Shown here piece after piece: positions 33,995-42,705 of a DNA stretch of 64,000 nucleotides (position 1 is its first letter; each line of letters begins with the position of its first letter). This DNA is from Candidatus Thiodiazotropha sp. (ex Monitilora ramsayi). Lineage in GTDB: Bacteria > Pseudomonadota > Gammaproteobacteria > Chromatiales > Chromatiaceae. A program made the position numbers and the translations under genes. The stretch spans positions 496,001 through 560,000 of the forward strand of contig JAHXIO010000011.1 of the NCBI GenBank assembly GCA_025655595.1, read 5' to 3'. Below the pieces are notes generated by a model. That model ran no database searches and was not told where the DNA came from. It worked only from the letters and a program-made list of their open reading frames with translations.

Positions 33995-35145
33995 ACTTCT
34001 TCGTGTCCTATTAGCTGCTGGTATAGCTTCGCGTTTCGCTCAGCATACTGCGGCGAATCAAGTATAAAATCTGGGACTACAGCATTTTTTGAAAATTCAC
34101 CTCTTAATTCTTTTGAATTTACAAGCTGCAATATTTTTTCACTCATATTTTTTTTATTATTAACATTTACGATATAACCGTTCTTTCCTTCTTTAATAAC
34201 TTGAGAGGCTATTCCAACATCTGTTGAAATACATGGAAGTTTTTCGGATAACGCCTCCAGTATCACATTACCAAATCCTTCTGCCCTTGAGGATAATACG
34301 AAAATGTCAGCAGCTTTTAGGGGCAGCTGTATATCGTACATATATCCGATAAATTTTACGTTTTCAGATATACCGCTTTTATCAATTATTTTTTTTAATT
34401 CTATGTATGTTTCTTTTTCATGATCATCGGTAAAACTCCCAACAAATAAAAGTTTTAATGATTTATTTTTTTTATGTGCTGCTGAAAATGCCTCCAGCAA
34501 TACATCCCACCCCTTAACGTGGACTGTGTGTCCAATTGACACGAGTACAATATCACTATCTTTGTACCCGTACTTTTCACGCGATCCCTCTCTTGTGTGC
34601 GGGTTCTCTCTTCCTCTAGTAAACGGATTGCAGTAAACCAATACCTTTTTATCGGGCACGCTTAAACTCAACAGCTCTTCTTTAACTTTGTTCGAAACAG
34701 CAAGTATTTTTGTAGATAAGAATGCAGACAGTCGAGTTGAAACAGCGACTTTATCCCTTAGAGTGGGCTTGCGCCCCAACTCTGTAGCGAGATTCATACT
34801 TCTTTTTGTCCATAATCGCACTTTGGTACGCGCAAAAAATGCCCCTATTAGGGGACTTGTATGCATATTTTCACAATGGATCACATCAGTTCTATATTTT
34901 CTGCACAACTTAAATACTTTATATGCCAATAATAAGTCAAAATTACGCTTTGGCCTTGGCATGTATTCAATTTCAACGCCTAGTTCTTTTATTCTGTCGA
35001 GCCATTCCTTATTCTCTGGCGGGCGCTCAAGTACCATGCATACCTTCCAATTGAGCGCAATGATTGGTTTATAAAATATAATATTCTGCTCTACCATCCT
35101 TGGGGATTTTAAGTATGAGCCGAAATATCTAATAACAGTAGGCAT
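33991..35145 (-). CDS. GT4-family glycosyltransferase
   Basis: The protein has about 384 residues from the ATG at 35143-35145 (M-P-T-V-I-R-Y-F); a GTG six codons upstream lacks a ribosome-binding site. The C-terminal motif S-R-A-E-G-F-G-N-V-I-L-E-A identifies the GT4 nucleotide-binding half. It is one of four GT4 enzymes in the locus. It lies 82 bp downstream of the flippase gene. Confidence 0.9.
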   Translation of the reverse strand: MPTVIRYFGSYLKSPRMVEQNIIFYKPIIALNWKVCMVLERPPENKEWLDRIKELGVEIEYMPRPKRNFDLLLAYKVFKLCRKYRTDVIHCENMHTSPLIGAFFARTKVRLWTKRSMNLATELGRKPTLRDKVAVSTRLSAFLSTKILAVSNKVKEELLSLSVPDKKVLVYCNPFTRGRENPHTREGSREKYGYKDSDIVLVSIGHTVHVKGWDVLLEAFSAAHKKNKSLKLLFVGSFTDDHEKETYIELKKIIDKSGISENVKFIGYMYDIQLPLKAADIFVLSSRAEGFGNVILEALSEKLPCISTDVGIASQVIKEGKNGYIVNVNNKKNMSEKILQLVNSKELRGEFSKNAVVPDFILDSPQYAERNAKLYQQLIGHEEV

Positions 35146-35227
35146 ATTTAATTCTTTTCTCACATATTGTTATGCTTAAATTAATACTGTTTTTTTCAAT
35201 AATCATCTTGATTCACAGCATTATCTT

Positions 35228-36727
35228 TCATACAAACCTTCTTGTCAGCTTGTGTTTTATATTCTCTGGAAATATCCATTTCCAATATGCTGCCAATATC
35301 ACAAGTCCACTTACTAGCGCAGCAATTAGCAAAGATAGCACTGTGTTATCTATAGTCGATGATATTACGAGTATCATTGCCACAAACATATTAATTATTA
35401 TTGGCAATTTCCATGTTTTGTTCACATATTTAAGAAATTTTACATCTAACTTCCTCAAAACAATATATGGGAGGACCAATCCATCTGTTATAGATAATGG
35501 TACTGATATAGCAATCGCAACACCGATGATTCCTAAATCTGTATACTTAAGATATATATACGAAAGCAATACAGAAGACACGGCTGCAATTATATTTGCC
35601 AACGCTATCTTCCCATGCTCGTTGAGTGCTACAAGACAATTAACCAGTGGCAAATGGGCGATAGTCAGTAAATGCCCAAGAGGCAATAATACTAATATTG
35701 CATTTACAACATAGTCCGCTCCCATCCATATTTCCATAAGAGGTTCACCCATAATCACCAAAAAAAGAACCCCGGGGAGTGCTATTGATATAGTATATTT
35801 TGTCGAATTTAAAACCAGGCTTACAAGTTCTTGTTTGTTTTCTTTTACATGGATCTCGGTAATTACTGGCGTTAAAGTATTTCCGAGTTTTCCAACAAAG
35901 ACTTTTAAATGCTGTACTAATGCGAGTGGCCGCATGAATATGGCTAGCAGTTGCGGTCCCAGCAATGAAACTATCAAAATACCATTTGTCTGATATAAAA
36001 ATAATTGTGATACTGATGTGAGGAAATTTTTACCACCAAAACGTATCATTTCTAAAGCACTTCTAATTTTGAAGTAGTGAATTCTAATATCTAAATGCCT
36101 GCATACTTTATTTGCAATTATTATTCTTATCAGTATTGTTGCAATAGAGCCCAATAAGTAAATATACGACATGGTTACTAGATCGCCACCTTTATAAAGC
36201 GCTATAACCATAATTGTAATTGTCAGAATATGAGTAAGGGAGTTGTTTATATTATATAGATCCCAACGATGCATACCTGTAATTACACCATCATATGCAC
36301 CAAACGCGGTTCTTAAAGCTGTCGAGAATCCAAGAATTATAATAATAGTCTGAGCTTCATCTAAGTGCTCACCCAGCTTTTCCTCCCATACTATTGGCAC
36401 AATATAATACAGAATAAATGTCAAGATTATGATTACAGCACCAAGCAACATCTGAATAACAAATACCGAAATAACTGATGTATTTAATCCTTTGAAGTCA
36501 TTCAATGCTGCATATTTTGCCACATATCTATTGACAGATGTTCCAATCCCCATCTGTACAAGAGTTAAATAATTAACAATTGACCAGGCAAAATCCCATA
36601 TACCAAGTAGCACTTGCCCAACGTTGTCATTTATTGCTCTAGGCAGAATAAAGCCAGCTATAATAAAGGCCAGATGGCCTAGCCAGCTCCATATGACATT
36701 TTTAAATAGCCTTTCCTTCCCACTCAT
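35228..36727 (-). CDS. Wzx-like polysaccharide flippase
   Basis: This 499-residue integral membrane protein has about 12-14 hydrophobic helices across the whole length and the MOP-superfamily pattern (N-terminal K-N-V-I-W-S-W-L-G…A-G-F-I-L-P-R). It most likely flips lipid-linked repeat units to the periplasm. The start overlaps the end of the Wzy-like gene by 4 bp (36724-36727, ATGA), implying coupled translation of polymerase and flippase. Confidence 0.9.
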   Translation of the reverse strand: MSGKERLFKNVIWSWLGHLAFIIAGFILPRAINDNVGQVLLGIWDFAWSIVNYLTLVQMGIGTSVNRYVAKYAALNDFKGLNTSVISVFVIQMLLGAVIIILTFILYYIVPIVWEEKLGEHLDEAQTIIIILGFSTALRTAFGAYDGVITGMHRWDLYNINNSLTHILTITIMVIALYKGGDLVTMSYIYLLGSIATILIRIIIANKVCRHLDIRIHYFKIRSALEMIRFGGKNFLTSVSQLFLYQTNGILIVSLLGPQLLAIFMRPLALVQHLKVFVGKLGNTLTPVITEIHVKENKQELVSLVLNSTKYTISIALPGVLFLVIMGEPLMEIWMGADYVVNAILVLLPLGHLLTIAHLPLVNCLVALNEHGKIALANIIAAVSSVLLSYIYLKYTDLGIIGVAIAISVPLSITDGLVLPYIVLRKLDVKFLKYVNKTWKLPIIINMFVAMILVISSTIDNTVLSLLIAALVSGLVILAAYWKWIFPENIKHKLTRRFV

Positions 36728-38199
36728 GACTCATTAACTCTTTTTTCATCCTGCAAGAGAAATCCGTCTTTGATTGGGATGTTATACACCTGAGCAATAT
36801 GTTTATTAACGTAAAACCTTAGCATAAGCGCTATTGCACACCACATTCCAACACTACCCTCTCTTGGATAGAAAGTCTGGCTACCAAATGATGCCACCAA
36901 GAATGCCAATATAAGAGAAAGTGAAACACCTCCCGCTACTATATAAGTAGTAGTTTGCTTATCACGAAAGAGTCTAAATGAGTAAAGAAGAAAGAAAAGA
37001 AAAAGAAGCATGACTGGAAATGCACCAATGATTCCATTATCTAGTATCAATTCAAGGTACGCATTATGAGGATGTGGAAAACTCTCTCTCAAATTCTCCC
37101 AAAGAAAAGCTGTTGTTCCGGTATTAACCATTGCCATTCTTCCATACCCGAAGAGAAGACCATCGCTAATTTTTTCTAAGACGAATGGCCAGGCAAGACT
37201 TCTACCGGAGGTCACCGCATAGAGATTGACACCAGAATCATCATCTAAACTCCCTATTACATCCTCATACTCATAGGCTCTTTCATTGATCTCCATTTCA
37301 ACGCTTTCACCTTCTATTCCGTGAGTTAACCTCTCATAAACTCCTGGCACAGAGAAGATGACCAAAGCTGCAATAAATGGGGTGATAAATACAATTTTCC
37401 GCCATTTTATAGCACCTAGCGTCAAACCAACTACCGCCCATGTAGCATAGCCTGTCCTTCCACCAGTGAGCATCTGACCTAGTAGCACTGTAAATGATAA
37501 TAAATAAAACAGTACTATGTATTTTTTTTCTTTAAGTAATTTTACTGATGAAATTACTGCCCAAAATGCACCAGCCAGCATCATTGACAGGTTTACGCGA
37601 TGATATCCTATTTCATTGACCAGTATTTTAAGGCTTCTCTCCGATAAATCATGACCACCTGTTATTGTGCCGAATGGCATCCATTTTATCACTTGCAGAC
37701 CTAATATTATGTAAATACCAAGAATAGAAAAGACTGCAAGCTTGAACCTCTCCTTTGTGTCACAACCTTTATATAAAAGGAAAGCCGGTACAAGCCATTT
37801 AACAGAGTTAATAATCTGTTCACTAAAAAGTGATTTTACAGACTCTGGTTCACTACCCCTTATGATTGACCATTCTATAAGTCCGTCCATATCAGCTATG
37901 AGCCTGATATGACTAATAAATATCACAAAAACAAACCAATATATAAGCACTTTTATGTGCGTCGGGAAATATCCGGCATATCTTTCTTCTTTTTTATTAC
38001 GCATCCATCCAATTAGTACCGATAACATCAACAAGTTCCATGGATTAAATCCCTGTATGCCAAAAATACTCTTTGGGATATCAGGATGTTCGAGAATTCC
38101 CATAAAGACAATCAGAACGCAAAGGCTCCTAAACCAATCCCGCTGTGCATACACGACGAAATAGCTAATAAACAACCAAAGAAGTGTCAGTCTGATCAT
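36724..38199 (-). CDS. Wzy-like O-antigen polymerase/ligase family protein
   Basis: This 491-residue integral membrane protein has about 10-12 helices and one large periplasmic loop at about 280-380. That loop contains S-G-R-S-L-A-W-P-F and a later H-P-H-N-A-Y-L-E-L-I-L-D-N-G motif, characteristic of Wzy_C/WaaL proteins. In this context it probably polymerises flipped repeat units in the periplasm; a ligase role cannot be excluded. Confidence 0.9.
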   Translation of the reverse strand: MIRLTLLWLFISYFVVYAQRDWFRSLCVLIVFMGILEHPDIPKSIFGIQGFNPWNLLMLSVLIGWMRNKKEERYAGYFPTHIKVLIYWFVFVIFISHIRLIADMDGLIEWSIIRGSEPESVKSLFSEQIINSVKWLVPAFLLYKGCDTKERFKLAVFSILGIYIILGLQVIKWMPFGTITGGHDLSERSLKILVNEIGYHRVNLSMMLAGAFWAVISSVKLLKEKKYIVLFYLLSFTVLLGQMLTGGRTGYATWAVVGLTLGAIKWRKIVFITPFIAALVIFSVPGVYERLTHGIEGESVEMEINERAYEYEDVIGSLDDDSGVNLYAVTSGRSLAWPFVLEKISDGLLFGYGRMAMVNTGTTAFLWENLRESFPHPHNAYLELILDNGIIGAFPVMLLFLFFLLYSFRLFRDKQTTTYIVAGGVSLSLILAFLVASFGSQTFYPREGSVGMWCAIALMLRFYVNKHIAQVYNIPIKDGFLLQDEKRVNES

Positions 38200-38230
38200 A
38201 TTAATATATATATGCGGTTAATCGTTATTC

Positions 38231-39442
38231 TCAGATTGCACCTAGGATGTTGTCCCATAGCTTTGTAGTATTTTCTATCTTATATCGATCAGCAGTTTTT
38301 TTTGCCTCATTACTATATTTTTTGTAAAGATTGCTATCTGTAAGTAATAATTCCATTTTTTGCATAAATTGCCTTGGTTCCCTCGAGTCGACTAAAAAAC
38401 CATTACTTCCGTCGACCACAATATCACTAAGATCGCCAACATCTGATACAACTGCCGGTAGACCGCTCATCATTGCCTCTATCAGCGCCAGAGAAAGCCC
38501 TTCGCTATCTGACGTAAGAACAAATACTTTTGAAATACTGTGCCAATACTCTATATCCGCTTTTGCTCCAACAAATTCAACACAATCACTTATATCTAGC
38601 GTTCTTGACAGCATTTCTAATTCATCTTTTAACTCACCATCACCCACTATCACTGCGCTAGGTTTATGACCAGCTTCTACCAGCAATTTGATCGCTTGGA
38701 GATAGATATCGATTCGTTTTATCTTTGCGAGTCTGCCTATAAATATAAAATCGTACTTAGGATCCACTTTTGAAACATTGAATTTACTATCGTTTATGCC
38801 TCCACTAACAATGTTTATCGTTGCATTGACATTCTTATCTTTAAAATATTGTTTGGCACTCGAGCCCATTGTAATAACGTGATCAAACCCCCTTACAACC
38901 CTGATCAATTTTTCTTCAATATTAAAATCTGGTTTATCTTGCTTACCGAAAAGTTTATTTTCACTATCAATTCCACCACCTATTACTTCCGCCGGCCCTC
39001 CAACACAAAAATAAAGCGATTGTGCGTTTGCAATTTTTGCAACCAGTTGAGCGATCATTCCATTAAATAATAAATGAAATCCACCAACGATATCTGGCTT
39101 CACCTTAACCACAATATACATAAAGTAGAAAAGTCTTGACGGCACATTACCGATAATCTTTTCTAGAGTTACTGGTGGGCAAACTATGCTAATTCCATCT
39201 ATATTAGTGAACTGTTTTGATGAAACTAGAAATAATTTTTTGCAATTTTTAGATTTTGCTAGCGGGACTACATGAGACTCTATCCAGTTGGATGAATAAA
39301 ATGTACCTGTCAGCACAACCGTTTTTTCTTTTTTTTCAGCGGGTTTCTCTTTATTTGTTACTTTTCCTATCACCCATAGCGCCATGTTGTACAAATACAA
39401 AAAAATGCTAATGACTTTTTTTCTAAATAGCGCTTTCATCAT
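38231..39442 (-). CDS. GT4-family glycosyltransferase
   Basis: This 403-residue protein has a hydrophobic N-terminal stretch (about 9-25, possible membrane association) and a GT4 C-terminal half with F-I-G-R-L-A-K-I-K-R-I-D and S-D-S-E-G-L-S-L-A-L-I-E-A-M-M. It lies 13 bp after the deacetylase-like gene. The substrate is not predictable from sequence. Confidence 0.92.
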   Translation of the reverse strand: MMKALFRKKVISIFLYLYNMALWVIGKVTNKEKPAEKKEKTVVLTGTFYSSNWIESHVVPLAKSKNCKKLFLVSSKQFTNIDGISIVCPPVTLEKIIGNVPSRLFYFMYIVVKVKPDIVGGFHLLFNGMIAQLVAKIANAQSLYFCVGGPAEVIGGGIDSENKLFGKQDKPDFNIEEKLIRVVRGFDHVITMGSSAKQYFKDKNVNATINIVSGGINDSKFNVSKVDPKYDFIFIGRLAKIKRIDIYLQAIKLLVEAGHKPSAVIVGDGELKDELEMLSRTLDISDCVEFVGAKADIEYWHSISKVFVLTSDSEGLSLALIEAMMSGLPAVVSDVGDLSDIVVDGSNGFLVDSREPRQFMQKMELLLTDSNLYKKYSNEAKKTADRYKIENTTKLWDNILGAI

Positions 39443-39455
39443 GTCGCTCGTAGAA

Positions 39456-40685
39456 TCAAAGGGGATAGTTTAGTCTTTTCCATCGAACACTTACGCTTTT
39501 GTCACCAGATTCATCGACATCGTTCAAGGAAATATCATCTATTCTCTCATCATTAAAAAACATTTTACATTTCCTTGTTTTTGCAGGCACATATATAGTC
39601 AGTCCATCCAGCTGATCAATCGTATAATCTCCACTAACATAAATATTTAAATTATCCTCATTGTGATCCATATTGACCTGAACATTATTGGACATCATGT
39701 AATAATCCAAAAGCCTCTTAGTAGTTGCGACCAGAATATCTCCATTTTGATAGTATTCTGACAATACATCCAAGCTCTCTCTGGTTTCCTTATCAAATGG
39801 CTCACTTTTATCTTTAATTTTTCCTAAATGCGTATATAAAATCGAGTATGCATTTTTTGATATTAATCGCTCAATGTACTTTTTTGTCAGTACATACTTA
39901 AGGCCGTAAGCTGTTTCTGCTTGACTGACCCCACCCCAATAGGGATTAGACCGTACAAATTCCATTGCAGATAATCCATTTCTTAACTGGGCACTTACTG
40001 CAAGGTCATTATTCTTGTGTAACCTATATTTTTTTGAGCCCAGCCTCCCCAATGCAACTTTAGTTATTTCCTTGAACATTGTTATCAGTGATACTACAGG
40101 GTGTGCGGTTTCAAAAATATCTGTGTATTTTCTAGCTGTCTCCTGCCCGGTTATACTCGTTACTCTACCCATCCATAGGTATTTAATACCCAGGGACATT
40201 GTTAAATCTGCGTGATAGACAGGTGAATCTTCAAGATCTCCCTGCCCACACATAATATCTGCACCAAAATTGCTGGGTGCGACCGCATGATCCACCCAAA
40301 CCGCAGGGGCACATCCGGCTTTTTCAAACTCATTATGTATTTCTATCACTTTATCCCGCGAATCGACATAGTCACCGTAGGAGTGTATGCAGTCTATATG
40401 CCCGCTCTTTATAAGTTGTAATATATTTTTTCTTCCTTCATCATCAGTATTCCAATACGAGAATTGATCTTTGGGCATCTCGAAATATATCGTATTACCT
40501 ATTTCGAGACCCACTCCCCTTCCCATAACTGTCTTATCTTTTGTGTTTAAATACTTACTAATAGCAAAATAAGTTTCTTTATCGGGCGTCTCATCCAAAT
40601 CACTACACAGCGCAAACATCGCTTTAAAAGGGTAAGGGAATTTTCTTATCATCCCTGAACTTTTGTTACTATTTTGATATTTCAT
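39456..40685 (-). CDS. Unassigned deacetylase-like protein of polysaccharide locus
   Basis: I do not recognise a named family for this 409-residue soluble protein. The N-terminal about 200 residues show features of the NodB-like beta/alpha-barrel: an early paired aspartate A-L-C-S-D29-L-D31, then G-H96-I-D-C-I-H101-S-Y-G-D-Y, and W130-V-D-H133-A. These could form a metal site, but none is in canonical NodB form. A helical middle follows, then a small beta-rich C-terminal domain (about 335-409). It lies between the heparinase-like and GT4 genes, so a glycan-modifying role is likely by context only. Confidence 0.78.
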   Translation of the reverse strand: MKYQNSNKSSGMIRKFPYPFKAMFALCSDLDETPDKETYFAISKYLNTKDKTVMGRGVGLEIGNTIYFEMPKDQFSYWNTDDEGRKNILQLIKSGHIDCIHSYGDYVDSRDKVIEIHNEFEKAGCAPAVWVDHAVAPSNFGADIMCGQGDLEDSPVYHADLTMSLGIKYLWMGRVTSITGQETARKYTDIFETAHPVVSLITMFKEITKVALGRLGSKKYRLHKNNDLAVSAQLRNGLSAMEFVRSNPYWGGVSQAETAYGLKYVLTKKYIERLISKNAYSILYTHLGKIKDKSEPFDKETRESLDVLSEYYQNGDILVATTKRLLDYYMMSNNVQVNMDHNEDNLNIYVSGDYTIDQLDGLTIYVPAKTRKCKMFFNDERIDDISLNDVDESGDKSVSVRWKRLNYPL

Positions 40686-40725
40686 CTTGCGTGTGTCATA
40701 TACATAAGAAGATTAATAATATTTA

Positions 40726-42705
40726 TCACCCATGTATTTTCGTAATTATCGGATCATTTTTATCAGAGTAATTCCTAATCGTTCCTCTTAATGTATACGC
40801 CGGTACTTTTTTATCTAGCTTATCTGAAAACCACCCAGCTCTAACCTCGCTAGCTCCTTTGTAAAGCTTCCATTGTAGTTTTTCATCCACAATGAAATTT
40901 AAACAGTCACCTGTTTCTCTATTTTCTAAATAGAAATTTCCTTTTTCCTCATTCCAACTAATATCAATATCCGGATGAAAATGAAAATTTAACTCTGCCG
41001 TCTTTGCTACACCAAGAACTTCGTCCTTAATGACTACTGAGCATTGCTCAGTATTAACTTCGATTAACCTTTGATGAACCGCATCTGTGTTGTAACCTTT
41101 AACCTGACCTACCATACTCACGCAATCACTTTTTTCAGAACTGTTCACGAACTGTACTTTTGATTTTCTCAACCAGAGAAATGCGCCGCCAATTTCACAC
41201 TGGTCAGCGTTATCTATAAGCATAGTATTGTGGCAGCTTGTTCCTCTAAAATAATTTCTCCATTCCTCTTGTGTGTGGTAACAATATGTTCCTGGATCGA
41301 CGAGCCACCACCTGCCCTTGTATGCTAGTATAAAACTTAGCGCATCAGCATGGCCGTGCGCTGCTATTGAAGGATACCCCAATGGCCCTGTATCAAATAC
41401 AAGTCGAAATTGACTGGATTTTGATATGCAATAACCTCCTTGTCGATACACTACGAATTTCTTATCTACCCCCTCTTCCTCTGAGGTCCAAGATTGAGGT
41501 GGTTGTTTTTCTCCATAAATCGCTTTATACCAAAATGATTTTTGAAGGATAATATTTTCTGTTGTTAGGTTTCCTTCCTTTATTGATTCCATGGCACCAA
41601 ACAGCCCTGAGTATGGATCATTAGTATTATCTATATGGAAATCTACTACATACCCATCATCAGAGTCACCGATTTGTGGAATCTCCCCACCTTCCGGTTT
41701 AAGGTCGCATAGATAGCGATACATTCTATATATTCGCAATGAAAACTCTGAACCAAACTCGTCTGAGTACCGTATACCAATAAGCCAATTGAGAAGAAGA
41801 TATTCATTTACCCACAGATGATAGTAGGTTGCCTGCTCCTTCGACACTCCGTCATTGAATACCTGCTTATTTGCTTCTTTAATAAGTTGTTTTTTTGCAT
41901 AGTCTGCCCACTTAGAGCCAGCATCCCCCAAATCAAATGCCTTACAACCCACCCAAACACCTGTCAGCTCACCAATCAAGTGATTATTAGCTGATGAGAA
42001 TCGTGATAAATAATTAATGATAAAATAGACATGTTGGTAAATTGATTCTTCAAGCCTGTCTGCGTTTTCAACTATTGCAAGTAAACCACCCTGCTGGCGC
42101 AAACCGACTAAATGATGCGTAAAACACCAGGCTATCAATCTCAGCGCGACCTCTAAAGAACTACACCAGTTAACACCCAGTCCGTAAGGATTTTGCTCTA
42201 TCCATCCATCGACTTGTTGGGTAATGGCTTTGATATACTTATCTTGACCGGTAACAGCGTAACCCAGAGCAAGGGGCACCAAGTGTTTATGTCTGGAGAC
42301 CTCCCATAGTGTTTTGCAATTCCCCACCAGTTCGTTATCACGATAATCGATATCTTTACCGAAGATCATTGGTGCTCTGATGCCTGTATCTGGGTCCCTA
42401 TGCCAATCAATATTTTTTGAGGTATCAATCTTATATTGAGAAAATACAGGGATTTCTTCTGTTAATGATTCGATAAGCTGGAAATTTATACCACCAAAAC
42501 GTTCTTTCCATTCCGATAGAATCTCGTTTCGATCAGCAGAGAATAATGAAGGCCCACTCTTCACAGACGCTGAAGGCTTCGGGCTCCATCCCATAAGTAC
42601 CTTTCTTTTTTCTACTTTAGTATTTAGCGTTCTCCAAATGCGAAACAGAATCTCCCATGGGCTCATTGCCTTAATACGATTTATCTTCCAGACGAGTGAC
42701 TTCAT
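40726..42705 (-). CDS. Heparinase II/III family protein
   Basis: The protein has about 659 residues from the ATG at 42703-42705, which overlaps the upstream stop (ATGA); an alternative start nine codons earlier would overlap by 31 bp. The N-terminal two-thirds is an alpha/alpha-toroid, with N-N-H-L-I-G-E near residue 245. The C-terminal third is the beta-sandwich with H-G-H-A-D-A-L-S-F and C-H-N-T-M-L-I-D-N, the heparinase II/III hallmark. No signal peptide is visible. In polysaccharide loci, such proteins act on uronate-containing glycans as lyases or modifiers; the substrate here is unknown. Confidence 0.92.
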   Translation of the reverse strand: MKSLVWKINRIKAMSPWEILFRIWRTLNTKVEKRKVLMGWSPKPSASVKSGPSLFSADRNEILSEWKERFGGINFQLIESLTEEIPVFSQYKIDTSKNIDWHRDPDTGIRAPMIFGKDIDYRDNELVGNCKTLWEVSRHKHLVPLALGYAVTGQDKYIKAITQQVDGWIEQNPYGLGVNWCSSLEVALRLIAWCFTHHLVGLRQQGGLLAIVENADRLEESIYQHVYFIINYLSRFSSANNHLIGELTGVWVGCKAFDLGDAGSKWADYAKKQLIKEANKQVFNDGVSKEQATYYHLWVNEYLLLNWLIGIRYSDEFGSEFSLRIYRMYRYLCDLKPEGGEIPQIGDSDDGYVVDFHIDNTNDPYSGLFGAMESIKEGNLTTENIILQKSFWYKAIYGEKQPPQSWTSEEEGVDKKFVVYRQGGYCISKSSQFRLVFDTGPLGYPSIAAHGHADALSFILAYKGRWWLVDPGTYCYHTQEEWRNYFRGTSCHNTMLIDNADQCEIGGAFLWLRKSKVQFVNSSEKSDCVSMVGQVKGYNTDAVHQRLIEVNTEQCSVVIKDEVLGVAKTAELNFHFHPDIDISWNEEKGNFYLENRETGDCLNFIVDEKLQWKLYKGASEVRAGWFSDKLDKKVPAYTLRGTIRNYSDKNDPIITKIHG

